Assembly: GCA_011800805.1 (NCBI GenBank)
Contig: MPNW01001398.1
Location: 1 to 12,406, forward strand
Reading direction: 5' to 3'
DNA length: 12,406 nucleotides
From: Hirudo medicinalis
Taxonomy: Eukaryota; Annelida; Clitellata; Hirudinida; Hirudinidae
Shown: positions 1 through 7,930 of the stretch, in pieces
Position numbering within the stretch: position 1 is the stretch's first letter
Layout of the letters: each line of letters opens with the position of its first letter
The notes under the pieces: model-generated
What the model saw: only the letters and a program-made list of their open reading frames with translations
What the model was told of the DNA's origin: nothing
Databases searched by the model: none
Program-made: the position numbers and the translations under genes

Positions 1-37
1 TTGTTGTTGTTGTTGTTGTTGTTGTTGTTGCTGCTGC

Positions 38-77
<40 letters not shown>
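1..77. repeat. (TTG)n microsatellite
   Basis: Almost pure TTG triplets with a short CTG interruption around 31-39. It begins at the window edge, so its true length is unknown. The poly-Leu reading is a by-product of the repeat and not a gene. Confidence 0.95.
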
Positions 78-604
78 AATTGAGGCTTTTAAATTGCAAT
101 GTTCTCGTAATTGCAACGATTTTTCTTGTGTCTGTTGCCATGACATCCTGCTACTGAAATTAGGTCAGCCTGTGTTTTCAAACATCTCTGAATCTTCCTT
201 TGAGGTTAAGTCCATGATTTCATCCATCCTTCTATTTGTCCACACATCAGTCCAGTCCATCCATCTCTTTATCTTCACATTGGTCCATCCACCTAACCAT
301 TCATCAGTCCGTCCGTCCATCAGCTAATGATTCTCATTTTTTGTGTTTGCGATCTCTGGTGAGGTTTTGTAGAATTTCACAAAACTTTGAAAACAAAACT
401 GGGAAAATAGGCAAATTCAAAAACCTTTAAATGAGTTGTCCTGAAAATGGAGTTTAAATTGAGAAGATTGAATTGAGGAGACACGAATCACCCCCAATTT
501 GCCCTCCAGTTAGAAAACCATCATTGATGGCGTCAACTCCGAGAGGAAAGCAACTGAGAGGGAGTCAAAATAAAAGGAGCTCGAATGCATACAGATACAT
601 GACA
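78..604. other. Non-repetitive stretch with no recognised gene
   Basis: Mixed sequence. At about 215-325 there is a degenerate CCAT/GTCC tetranucleotide tract. At 511-600 one frame reads a short basic, Ser-rich peptide that can be entered through a CCTCCAG acceptor-like site, but it runs straight into the next simple repeat and matches no family I know. I see no promoter, RNA gene or credible exon. Confidence 0.5.
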
Positions 605-696
605 GTCGTCATCGTCGTCATCATCGTCGTCGTCGTCGTCGTCGTCGTCATCGTCATTATCATTATCATTATCGTCATCATCATTATCATTATCAC
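605..696. repeat. (GTC/ATC/ATT)n microsatellite
   Basis: Imperfect trinucleotide array that grades from GTC/ATC units on the left to ATT/ATC units on the right. Its Val/Ile-rich reading is a repeat artefact. Confidence 0.9.
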
Positions 697-868
697 CCTT
701 ATTATCGAGTTATCAAATTAGATTTTATTTAATAATGACTCCGGCTGGTTTATCTGCTTCAAACCTAAACACACGTACGTCACCCACCATGAATTGGTTG
801 CAACGAATGTTTTCAATGTCATTACAATGACAAACGACATTCCACTCGTAGTGATAAGATCGTAGTCT

Positions 869-875
869 ATAAAAC
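869..875 (+). promoter_or_regulatory. TATA box of the small secreted-peptide gene
   Basis: TATAAAA inside GTCTATAAAACCG. About 25-45 bp downstream lies a pyrimidine-rich, initiator-like stretch (TTCTACTCACTC, 905-916), a plausible transcription start. The next clear element is a splice donor at 973 (AAGAG followed by GTAGGT). The order TATA, start, short exon, donor, intron, acceptor, ATG is what supports the call. No transcript evidence is available. Confidence 0.55.
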
Positions 876-899
876 CGAACAAGAACAACGTTTTGCAAC

Positions 900-972
900 T
901 TGTTATTCTACTCACTCGCTCCTGTTGTTGTTCAAGTTGCTGCTGTTGTTGCTTGCAAGTATCCACCAAGAG
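900..972 (+). other. Putative non-coding first exon (5' UTR) of the secreted-peptide gene
   Basis: Starts about 30 bp after the TATA box (left edge approximate) and ends at CACCAAGAG before the donor GTAGGT at 973. The next exon most likely begins at 1478, after TTTTTCTTGTAG, which has a good pyrimidine tract and a TTAAC branch-point-like sequence just upstream. A second possible acceptor is CCACAG ending at 1519. Both lie before the ATG at 1527, so the intron is in the 5' UTR and the protein is unaffected. The intron (about 505-547 nt) has no recognised content. Confidence 0.4.
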
Positions 973-1526
973 GTAGGTTGAAGTTTACATTGTTGTCGTC
1001 GATGTTAATATTGGAGCCGATTGAAAACGGAGAAAACCATAACAGAGAAGAATCAAAAAAGCGAAAACTGAAGCAATGAAATTACTTTTATATTCGAACA
1101 ACTAGGTTTTATTTATAGAACGACTTGAAGTCAAAGCAGGTTCCTGCATCTTCGTGGAATTAGTGACTGAGTTTAGGATCGGTGGATGTTTTCCTTGTTG
1201 TGGTTTTTTGTTCTTCAGAATAAAATCAAATTAGATTTTTATTCTTCGGAATCCATAAAATCCATAAGTATAAAATGAGGTTCTTGAGGAAATAAATGCA
1301 TAAAGTTTCGATTTTTAATAAAAGGAATTTGCCGTCTTGAGTTGCCTCTTGTTGTGACATTGACTCACAACTATTGTCAACGTTATTGTAATTGTTGTTC
1401 TGCTTCTTGATATTCACGCTGAACCAAATCTTGAGCCAATGCAAACTTATTTTACAATTATTAACTTTTTCTTGTAGTTTTGCATTTTCCCACTTTACAC
1501 GATATCGATTCATCCACAGCAGAAAG

Positions 1527-1715
1527 ATGAAGATGAAGGCTGTAGTCTTAGTCCTCGTGGTCCTCATGTGCACCTTGGAACTGACTCGATTCACGTTGGC
1601 AGAAGAATTCCCAGCTGAAGATGAAGATGTCGATGCTTTCGATGGGGAACCTGAAGGCTTCGAAAGAAGAGAGGCTCAAGATTTTCAAAATGAAGACACC
1701 GAATTTTTGGAATAA
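1527..1715 (+). CDS. Small secreted acidic peptide, 62 codons, family not recognised
   Basis: The frame opens with two close in-frame ATGs (MKMK) preceded by AGAAAG. Residues 1-25 look like a signal peptide: a basic start, a hydrophobic core (AVVLVLVVLM) and a likely cleavage after TLA at residue 25. The mature part is about 37 residues, strongly acidic and free of cysteine, with one dibasic Arg-Arg at residues 47-48 that could be a processing site and would release a C-terminal EAQDFQNEDTEFLE. The TAA stop overlaps an AATAAA, with further polyadenylation signals downstream. A TATA box and non-coding exon upstream fit a compact gene. It could be a neuropeptide or effector precursor or a propeptide-only exon. 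I do not recognise the family and assign no function. A longer open frame from 1392 only adds sequence across the presumed intron acceptor. Confidence 0.6.
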   Translation: MKMKAVVLVLVVLMCTLELTRFTLAEEFPAEDEDVDAFDGEPEGFERREAQDFQNEDTEFLE

Positions 1716-1822
1716 AAACTCCTTATTTTAAAGAATTTCATCTTTCGTTACAGATCGATCAGACAGTTGTTGTCAACATTTGCCTTATTTGAATAGCTGT
1801 CGATGGTGTTTTGGAAAAATCG

Positions 1823-1856
1823 AATAAAATAATTGCAAGAAATGCAAAAAAATAAA
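1823..1856 (+). promoter_or_regulatory. Polyadenylation signals of the secreted-peptide gene
   Basis: AATAAA at 1823-1828 and again at 1851-1856, followed by a GT-rich stretch (GGTTGTTGTCGTCGTTGG, 1857-1874). This arrangement fits cleavage around 1840-1855. A third AATAAA at 1711-1716 overlaps the stop codon and is less likely to be the main one. Confidence 0.45.
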
Positions 1857-1875
1857 GGTTGTTGTCGTCGTTGGA

Positions 1876-2086
1876 AGTTCAAGGACACGTGAACGGGGAG
1901 GAGCGGTTGAAGAGTATTTCAGTGATTCTTGAAAACGTTCGAGTTTGTCGGGATGGCTCGCTGACAAATTTACAAATTATTTATTTATAATATAGTATTT
2001 TAGTCATCACGTCACATATTCCAAGATATTCATTCTTACGTGCTTATTGCCAGTCAAGGGTTGAAGTTGGCTGGTTCGAAACAATT
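1876..2086. other. Intergenic, nothing recognised
   Basis: Mixed-composition sequence without a coding frame, RNA gene or repeat that I can identify. GGTTCGAAAC at 2072-2081 resembles half of a tRNA B box, but no matching A box or cloverleaf surrounds it. Confidence 0.4.
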
Positions 2087-2122
2087 CATGTATTAGTACA
2101 TGCATTAGTACATGTATTAGTA
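2087..2122. repeat. 12-bp tandem repeat, 3 copies
   Basis: Three tandem copies of CATGYATTAGTA, with C instead of T at position 5 in the middle copy. Each unit also contains the palindrome-like TAGTACATG junction. Confidence 0.9.
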
Positions 2123-2782
2123 CTTAAACTATTTCAATTGTGGGCCCATTCCTGAGGAGCTGCAATACAAGGGCGACCTGCAGACTCCTTTGTCGAAAAT
2201 AAAGTTTTTTTTTTGCAAAAATTGCCTCAAACAGGAAAAATACGAGGAGACTCAGGGGTTGACTCGAATGTCAAACGTCCAGTTTGAGAACGAACAGGAA
2301 TCCCAGCACTTTTGTATAATCTCATCTTGAACGTGCACGTTTACGTCCGTATGAATTATGATGATCTGTATGATGGATGCTCATCCAAACTGCCAGGAAT
2401 TAAACTCCAAACAAAAGCTTTGAACCGACTTATGCTGACGACTTCAAGGTAAATGGAAAAAGGTGAAAGACGGGGTAATGAGGCAGTCCAACCCTCCTTC
2501 TGCCCTGGTGCACTGAGTGCAGATGTTCCGATCAGGATCACATTTTTGCGTGACTTATATAGTTATTTACATAGTATTACATGCATTGTAATATATTTGC
2601 ATAATTACAATTGCGTGTTTAATGATGAAATTATATTTTATTATGTTTTAATTCATATTTTCTCATAATTTCCAAGCTTAAGACACTGCAGAATGACTGC
2701 ATCATGAATTTATGGATGGGTTCCATTAACCTCTTAGCTGAACTTGTCGACTAAGTTTCGTCGCTCTTGGGAATCGAGCGCC
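2123..2782. other. Intergenic, nothing firmly recognised
   Basis: Mixed sequence. Short open frames exist on both strands between about 2290 and 2560, including one ending in TCAAG followed by GTAAAT that resembles a donor, but none matches a known family. A small hairpin (CGCTC, 9-nt loop, GAGCG) lies at about 2762-2780. The rest is AT-rich. Confidence 0.4.
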
Positions 2783-2835
2783 ACATAAATATATAAATAT
2801 ATAAATACATAAATACATAAATATATAAATATATC
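2783..2835. repeat. (ATAAATAT/ATAAATAC)n microsatellite
   Basis: About six octamer units of ATAAATAY, 8-bp period, ending at ATATATCATC. Confidence 0.85.
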
Positions 2836-3007
2836 ATCACCCGGGGACACAAGCATGTGCACGTTGTTCAGGGCTCAATTCATCTCAAACTATTTCAATT
2901 TCAAGATCGAATTTCTGTGCTTCAATACACTGTCGTTCAAATGTAAGTTTACAATTTTAATTAACTGTAATTTTTAATTACAATAATTTATTTAATTAAT
3001 AAATATC

Positions 3008-3040
<33 letters not shown>

Positions 3041-3047
3041 AATAACA

Positions 3048-3092
<45 letters not shown>
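3008..3092. repeat. Compound (GAT)n-(AAT)n microsatellite
   Basis: About 13 GAT triplets followed, after a short AATAACAGT bridge, by about 13 AAT triplets. Confidence 0.95.
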
Positions 3093-3176
3093 TCAGTCCA
3101 GATTAAGTTGACCCTTGTAAATACCGGCGAATGTCGAAAGAGAGTTTGTGTAAAAATAACGAATAACCACTGTAAT

Positions 3177-3266
3177 GATTATTATTATTATTGTTATTAT
3201 TATTGTTATTGTTATTATTATTGTTATTGTTATTGTTATTATTATTATTGTTGTTATTGTTGTTAT
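3177..3266. repeat. (ATT/GTT)n microsatellite
   Basis: ATT triplets interrupted at irregular spacing by GTT. Open frames on both strands here (poly-Asn, poly-Ile, Tyr/Cys-rich) are artefacts of the repeat. Confidence 0.92.
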
Positions 3267-3315
3267 CGCAATGACTGTGACAGCTGTGATGGTTGTAACA
3301 GTTGTATTTATTGCA

Positions 3316-3428
3316 ATGATCGCAATCATCATAATAATCGATCATAATAATCATCATGATCATAATAATCATCATGATCATCGTGATCATAATAACCATC
3401 ATGATCATCGTGATCATCGCGATCATCA
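3316..3428. repeat. GATCAT-rich minisatellite
   Basis: Built from GATCAT, AATAATCATCAT and GATCATCGT units, with repeated self-complementary ATGATCAT cores. The array becomes richer in CG-containing units (CGTGATCAT, CGCGATCAT) towards its right end. Confidence 0.85.
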
Positions 3429-3556
3429 AGCTCGTTCATCAAACTTGTCCAAATAAATATCTCCGACTGTGGAATATCATTATCAAGTCACAAAACAAAT
3501 TGTAAACAGTCATCAATTCAACCAATCACCCCGAGGCTTCACTGAATAATTAATAT

Positions 3557-3957
3557 CCATAACCGTAATCATAATCATAATCATAACCATAATCACAACC
3601 ATAATCATAACCTTAATCATAACCTTAATCATAATCGTAATCATAATCATAACCGTAATCATAATCATAATCATAACCATAATCACAACCATAATCATAA
3701 CCTTAATCATAACCTTAATCATAATCATAACCGTAATCATAATCATAATCATAACCATAATCACAACCATAATCACAACCATAATCATAACCTTAATCAT
3801 AACCTTAATCATAATCGTAATCATAATCATAATCATAACCTTAATCATAATCATAATCATAACCTTAATTATAATCGTAATCATAACCATAATCATAATC
3901 ATAATCATAACCTTAATCATAACCTTAATCATAATCATAATCATAGCCGTAATCACT
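3557..3957. repeat. Hexamer minisatellite with higher-order repeat
   Basis: About 400 bp of strictly 6-bp-phased units: AATCAT, AACCAT, AACCTT, AACCGT, AATCAC and AATCGT. A longer block, AACCGT then AATCAT units, AACCAT, AATCAC, AACCAT, AATCAT, then AACCTT/AATCAT pairs, recurs starting near 3560, 3651 and 3729 with copy lengths differing by multiples of 6. The alternating Met-Ile/Lys-Val frame on the minus strand is a repeat artefact. Confidence 0.93.
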
Positions 3958-4201
3958 CTGCCAAAACATGGGCTCTCCTTTTTTTCGATTGTAAATGTTG
4001 CACTTGAAGATGACCTTTAGTTCCTTGTCACTCACAACCTCACAACCTCACAACCTCACTAACATCACGTGACCAGGTTCATGTGGCGCTTCATGCTCGG
4101 TTGTCATGGCGACGTTGGTCTAATTTCACTCCCTTTTTTTTTTGTGTCATTTCTTTTTTTTCTTTTTTTTAGGAGAGGAAGACAGCTTTTACAGCCTCTT
4201 A
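3958..4201. other. Intergenic, nothing recognised
   Basis: Includes three tandem CTCACAACC-like units at about 4030-4058 and a T-rich tract at 4132-4170. No gene seen. Confidence 0.4.
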
Positions 4202-4262
4202 TGTTGTTGTTGTTGCTGCTGTTGTTGTTACTGTTGTTGTTGTTGTTGCTGTTGTTGTTGTT

Positions 4263-4297
<35 letters not shown>

Positions 4298-4322
4298 TGT
4301 TGTTGATGCTGTTGTTGTTTTG
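4202..4322. repeat. (TTG/CTG)n microsatellite
   Basis: About 40 TTG triplets with scattered CTG, reading as poly-Leu in one frame. There is no flanking protein homology, so I treat it as non-coding. Confidence 0.93.
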
Positions 4323-4544
4323 TTGCCTTTTTGGCTTTATATTTTTTTTTTATTCGTCGACCGTGCTTTTAAAGCTAGTATGCCGGCATTGTGTTTTGAT
4401 GGATTGTATATCCGACAAACTAACGCTCATATCCCACAAGTTCCGAGAATATCCGACAAGTTCCATTAATTAAATGCAGGCCAACATCGACAAATCTGTC
4501 GGCGCAAATGGATCGTTCCATAACGTGTGTGTTTTATCATTCGT
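4323..4544. other. Spacer before the MAGI-like exon, nothing recognised
   Basis: Carries two near-copies of ATATCCGACAAG (about 4408 and 4449). I searched this stretch for the beginning of PDZ1, which should precede the exon at 4715, and did not find it. Confidence 0.4.
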
Positions 4545-4552
4545 TCCCGTCA

Positions 4553-4700
4553 TCACTCATTCACTCACTCATTCATTCCTTCATTCCATCATTCATTCAT
4601 TCGTTCATTCGTTCATTCGTTCATTCGTTCATTCGTTCATTCGTTCATTCGTTCATTCGTTCATTCGTTCATTCGTCCATCCGTCCATCCATCCATCCGT
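4553..4700. repeat. (ATTC/GTTC)n then (CCAT/CCGT)n tetranucleotide repeat
   Basis: ATTCATTC grading into a regular 8-bp CATTCGTT array (about 4600-4672) and then CCATCCGTCCATCC. It abuts the MAGI-like exon and makes up its pyrimidine-rich 3' splice-site tract. The Ser/His/Phe-rich readings in several frames come from the repeat. Confidence 0.93.
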
Positions 4701-4714
4701 ACGGCCGTCCACAG

Positions 4715-5007
4715 GTGACATCTTGATGAGAGTGGACGGCAGGAGCATCTGCGGGATGAGTCACGCAGGTGTCGTGCAGATGTTCAGAGAGTTTGAGGTC
4801 AACCAGTCCGTTGCCATGGCAGTCCTGAGGACGCCAAACTCCTCCAACCTCGAGCTGCTCGACCTTGAACCATGTGACCCCTCGCTGGAGGTCATCACAA
4901 CGGTTGGCGTCGGCTCTAGGGAGGAATTCCGGAGGCTCGGGATCGACATCATCAAGGGAAAGTCCGGTTTCGGTTTCACTTTGGCCGATCGTCCCGAAGG
5001 ACAGAAG
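4715..5007 (+). CDS. MAGI: MAGI-type scaffold protein, one exon (end of PDZ1 to start of PDZ2)
   Basis: The exon follows the acceptor GTCCACAG and completes a split Gly codon (phase 1). It reads GDILMRVDGRSICG, then SHAGVVQMFREF and QSVAMAVLR: the second half of a PDZ domain with the GD-x-L-x-x-V-x-G and H-A-x-V-V-x-M-F pattern typical of MAGI PDZ1. After a linker of about 45 residues it reads IDIIKGKSGFGFTLADRP, the start of a second PDZ with a GFGF carboxylate-binding loop, as in MAGI PDZ2. It ends at CAGAAG before the donor GTAGGT, phase 0. MAGI proteins are membrane-associated scaffolds at cell junctions that bind C-terminal tails of receptors and adhesion proteins. No preceding or following MAGI exon is recognised in the window, so this may be a gene fragment, a member of a gene with very large introns, or an assembly join. 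Family assignment is good; the paralogue cannot be named. Confidence 0.82.
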
Positions 5008-5290
5008 GTAGGTGGGACTTTGATTGATCTGCTAGGTGGTTTGTATTAGTTTTAATTTCAAATGCATTTCAAATTTTATAATAATAATAATTATAATAAT
5101 TGTAATAATTATAATTATTAATATATTAATATTAATAATATAATATATATATACATATATATATATAATAATATGTTATCTAATTATTATATAATAATAT
5201 ATTATTATAATAGGGTTATTATTATTATTATTTGTATTATTATTAATACTATTATTGATATTATTATTATTATTATTATTATTTCATTCA
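5008..5290. repeat. AT-rich simple-sequence region (AAT, TAT, TATATA)
   Basis: After about 65 bp of unique sequence, AAT/ATT and TA-rich runs dominate to about 5290, with an alternating TATATA core at about 5141-5170. It lies just inside the intron that follows the MAGI-like exon. Confidence 0.8.
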
Positions 5291-6074
5291 ATTTTATTTA
5301 TTAATCGACTAAGTCGTCTCCCTCATAACGATTCTAAATAACTTTCATATCCTCAATGCATTTGATGGCCCCACTTTCGGTCCACCGCCTACCCATATCC
5401 GTCATTCCATTTGGCCCCCCCCCACACACACACCCACCCACACATTTCCTTTGTCTGGAAGCTTTGTAGGTGATTGGCCGAGCAGTTCCACTGGATGTTG
5501 ATAAATGTTGTTTATGGTCTGCCGGATCCATCCTCTCAATAAACATCCCCAGTGCCCGAAACCAATCAATCGAACTCTTTCTGCATACCTCCCTCCCCGA
5601 GCAATGGGTGCCCCTCCCCCTCCGACGTCCATCCACCCGCCCTCCCGGACAAATGGGTGTCACTTCCTTTAATATTTAATACTCATTCGGCCATACTAGC
5701 CAATGGGGGAGCCATATTTTCCCTCATCCACCGCCCACCCTGAAAATCTGGTACCCTGCTTTTTTGTTGTTGTTTGTTGTTGCTGACATTCGTCGTTGTT
5801 ATTTTTTCTCCATCCATCCGAAACACATCTTGGCACTTAGGTTTATTACCCACTTAGCCACCCTCACGAATACTTCGACCCCGAAGTATACCCCGCTACC
5901 GTCCATCGGACCTAATAAATGAGCCACCGCCTCTCCCAATTTTTCATCATTTATGGAGTCGTTCGTAATCATAATCACAATGATATTATGTAATCATGAC
6001 CACAATGATATTATGTAATCATGATCATAATGTGATGATATTACTAAAATTGTTATAGTTATTATTATTGTAAC
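5291..6074. other. Spacer between the MAGI-like exon and ADAM17, no firm gene
   Basis: Positions 5330-5760 are GC-richer and contain short C runs and ACAC (5416-5445) but no recognised protein on either strand. At 5841-5915 there is a weak candidate terminal exon (see findings). Two near-direct repeats around a CACAATGATATTATG core occur at 5976-6018. I looked here for the signal peptide and first prodomain exon of ADAM17 and did not find them. Confidence 0.4.
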
Positions 6075-6147
6075 TATCATCATCATCATCGTCGTCATCA
6101 TCAGCATCATCATCAGCATCATCATCACCATCACCATCATCATCAAT
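6075..6147. repeat. (ATC)n microsatellite upstream of the first ADAM17 exon seen
   Basis: CAT/ATC triplets with GTC, AGC and ACC variants, ending about 35 bp before the exon. Confidence 0.9.
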
Positions 6148-6182
6148 ATGACTCAGAAAAACAACAAAAACTTTTCGTGCAG

Positions 6183-6313
6183 AAAATTTAAGTTCAACTT
6201 GAAGAGGCACAGGTCCCTGTTCTCAGAGAACTTCAGGGTCGTGTCAGTGGACGCAGGGGGCAGAGAGGAGACCATTGACTTCGATCCAAACCTCTACCAT
6301 GGTACCCTCGAAG
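6183..6313 (+). CDS. ADAM17: ADAM17 exon A: prodomain
   Basis: Preceded by CTTTTCGTGCAG and reads KFKFNLKRHRSLFSENFRVV, then DFDPNLYHGTLE. This aligns without gaps to the prodomain segment of ADAM17 that leads into its second beta strand. It ends with the first base of an Asp codon before GTCTGT (phase 1). The start requires two bases of a codon from an upstream exon that I could not find. An alternative acceptor (GACTCAG ending at 6156) would add nine codons in frame, and the frame also stays open up to an ATG at 6148, so the left boundary is the least certain part of the model. Confidence 0.85.
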
Positions 6314-6504
6314 GTCTGTGTGGTCCAATGACCTCTTTTGTGCTCGTAGGACGTCCGTGCGTGTTTAAGTAAACAAAGAATTTAAAGTGGAGGTCTTTAA
6401 ATTTTCCGAGTACTTAATATGATTTTAATATGCAAATTATGTATTAAAATTATGTACTATATATTATATGTGTCGTGCAAATTTTTATACTATGCAAATT
6501 CTAA

Positions 6505-6683
6505 TGATGATGTCGACTACATTGATGACGTTGATGGTGATGATGATGATGATGATGATGACGACATTGATGACGTTGATGATGAGGATGACGAGGATGG
6601 TGACGATGGTGGTGATGATGGTGATGATGACGACGATGACGTTGATGACATTGGTGGTGGTGATGACAATGACGATGATGGTG
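6505..6683. repeat. (GAT/GAC)n repeat in the first ADAM17 intron seen
   Basis: GAT, GAC and GGT triplets with ATT interruptions fill most of the intron (6314-6767). The long Asp-rich and Met/Thr-rich open frames on + and the His-rich one on - are artefacts of the repeat. Confidence 0.92.
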
Positions 6684-6767
6684 TTGCAAATTATGCGTAA
6701 TGTAATTAATTATTATTAAAAGTCAAGTTACCGAATCAATTGTTAACTCATTGGAGCTCGTTTGCAG

Positions 6768-6859
6768 ACGACGAAAATGCGGTGGTCAACGTTTACTTCG
6801 ACGACGGCGGCAGTTTTACGGGGACCGTGGAGACCCGGGGGAAGAAGTACGTGTTCGAG
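6768..6859 (+). CDS. ADAM17: ADAM17 exon B: prodomain
   Basis: Starts after CGTTTGCAG and completes GAC (Asp) begun in exon A, giving GTLE-D-DENAVVNVYF, then GGSFTGTVETRGKKYVFE. It ends at GAG before GTGGGG, phase 0. The frame stays open past the donor, but family comparison requires the protein to pass directly from YVFE into PSWRHL of the next exon. The intron after it (6860-7284) is AT-rich, with TTAATTA-type motifs and no other recognised content. Confidence 0.93.
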
Positions 6860-7284
6860 GTGGGGTCTCGGTTGATATTACGCCCCTGGAACGTTCGGTC
6901 AACAATTATCGAAATTATAATCAATTAATTAATCACTCGATTAACTAAATAATATTTAACCGGTTGACTTTAACGCTTATTCAGCGAGTATTGTTATGGT
7001 TTTAATTGGTTATTACATTAGTTGTTAAATTAGTTATTACATTAATTATTCAAGAAATTATTATATTAATTACTTAATTAAATATCACATTAAATATTAC
7101 ATTGTCGTACAATTATTCCTCGGTTATCGTTCTGAAACTTTGCCACCTGGTCGTTATAAATAAAAAATAATAAATAAAATAAACAATAAATTCTCGATTG
7201 ATGATGGTCGGACGAATCACTGCACTTTTGATTGACATTATCGAGAACAATGTCGCGATTGAAAGTAGTCTCAATCCCTGGCAG

Positions 7285-7370
7285 CCATCTTGGAGGCACC
7301 TTCCGAACCAGACGAATGTGACCATGATCGTTTATGAGGAAGAAGACGTCGACTTTAAGAAGGATCTCGG
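7285..7370 (+). CDS. ADAM17: ADAM17 exon C: prodomain
   Basis: Starts after ATCCCTGGCAG in phase 0 with PSWRHLPNQTNVTMIVYEEE and runs to DFKKDL plus two bases of a Gly codon before GTGTGT (phase 2). The E-P-x-W-R junction with exon B is the family pattern. It contains two overlapping N-x-T glycosylation sequons (NQT, NVT). Confidence 0.94.
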
Positions 7371-7398
7371 GTGTGTTTCAAACTTTTAACTGATCGAC

Positions 7399-7635
7399 TG
7401 ATTGATTGATTGATTGATTGATTTAAGAATTGATGGAATGATTGAAGACTTGATTGATTAAGGGATTGATAGATTGAAGAATTGATTGGTTAGTAAGAAT
7501 ATATCACACATATAATAATAATGCCATACACATGTTTGTGCAAACAAGCAATCTTTCTGTATTTAATATTGTGCTCCTGGAACAAATATCAAATTATTGA
7601 TTATATATGTTGATTGATTGATTGATTCATTCATT
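7399..7635. repeat. (GATT)n and degenerate GATT-rich DNA in the intron before the cysteine-switch exon
   Basis: A clean (GATT)n run at 7399-7424 is followed by degenerate ATTGATTG/ATTGAAG sequence to about 7490 and a second short run at 7611-7627. Between them lies unremarkable AT-rich DNA. The intron is 7371-7751. Confidence 0.85.
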
Positions 7636-7751
7636 CAATATTGTTCTACCAATGGGTAAATTAATTAGTCAATCAATTAATGGAATATATAATTAACAAC
7701 CAATAGAAATTCTGGTTAACTAAAAATGGTTTTGGCTTGCCCCCTCTCCAG

Positions 7752-7789
7752 GTCAAAATTTTGTGAAGCAGCACACCTGGACAACGGAG
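7752..7789 (+). CDS. ADAM17: ADAM17 exon D: cysteine-switch exon (38 nt)
   Basis: Acceptor CCCCCTCTCCAG, then G-SKFCEAAHLDNG and one base of a Gly codon before GTTGGT (phase 1). The single Cys (codon 7762-7764) sits where the ADAM17 prodomain carries its PKVCGY-type cysteine switch, the residue that in the family can coordinate the active-site zinc of the latent enzyme. Here the local context is SKFCEA. The short length is supported by exact phase agreement on both sides. Confidence 0.9.
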
Positions 7790-7930
7790 GTTGGTAACTG
7801 AATACTAATTAACTGATTAACTGATTAATTATTTATAACCAGTATAAATTATTTGTATTTACTAAGGATTATTTTTTAATTAGAGGTAGGCAGCTCTTAA
7901 CAGTTCTTGATTACTTTAAGTTAAGTTATT

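Noticed and set aside
718..969. 83-codon minus-strand frame with a Gln run
   Set aside because: The Gln run is the complement of TTG repeats, and the region fits better as promoter and leader exon of the + strand gene.
2072..2081. tRNA or SINE head with B box GGTTCGAAAC
   Set aside because: No A box at the right distance and no cloverleaf can be drawn around it.
2356..2668. Overlapping frames of about 60-70 codons on both strands
   Set aside because: No family resemblance on either strand. The frames overlap the same mixed-composition stretch and lack supporting splice or start signals.
3093..3456. Several long open frames on both strands (poly-Asn, poly-Ile, Met-Ile, Tyr/Cys-rich)
   Set aside because: They translate trinucleotide and GATCAT repeats. 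All frames are open because the repeat units lack stops, and there is no homology or splice context.
3316..3957. CRISPR-like array
   Set aside because: Repeats are directly tandem without unique spacers, and the window is clearly animal DNA with spliced genes.
4474..4714. ATG-initiated extension of the MAGI-like frame through a Ser/His/Phe-rich segment
   Set aside because: The extension is translated tetranucleotide repeat. A proper acceptor (CCACAG at 4714) and the family start at GD show that the exon begins at 4715.
5334..5663. 109-codon open frame on the minus strand
   Set aside because: Gly/Arg/Cys-rich reading of a GC-richer stretch with C runs and ACAC. No recognised domain, and the composition looks like a by-product of the base composition.
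5958..6018. ADAM17 first exon starting at ATG 5955 with a hydrophobic start
   Set aside because: The frame stops after about 21 codons in repeat-like sequence, has no donor of the needed phase, and lacks the early prodomain residues expected before exon A.
6419..6719. Asp-rich, Met/Thr-rich and His-rich open frames
   Set aside because: They come from (GAT/GAC)n inside an ADAM17 intron. Exons A and B join in phase without them.
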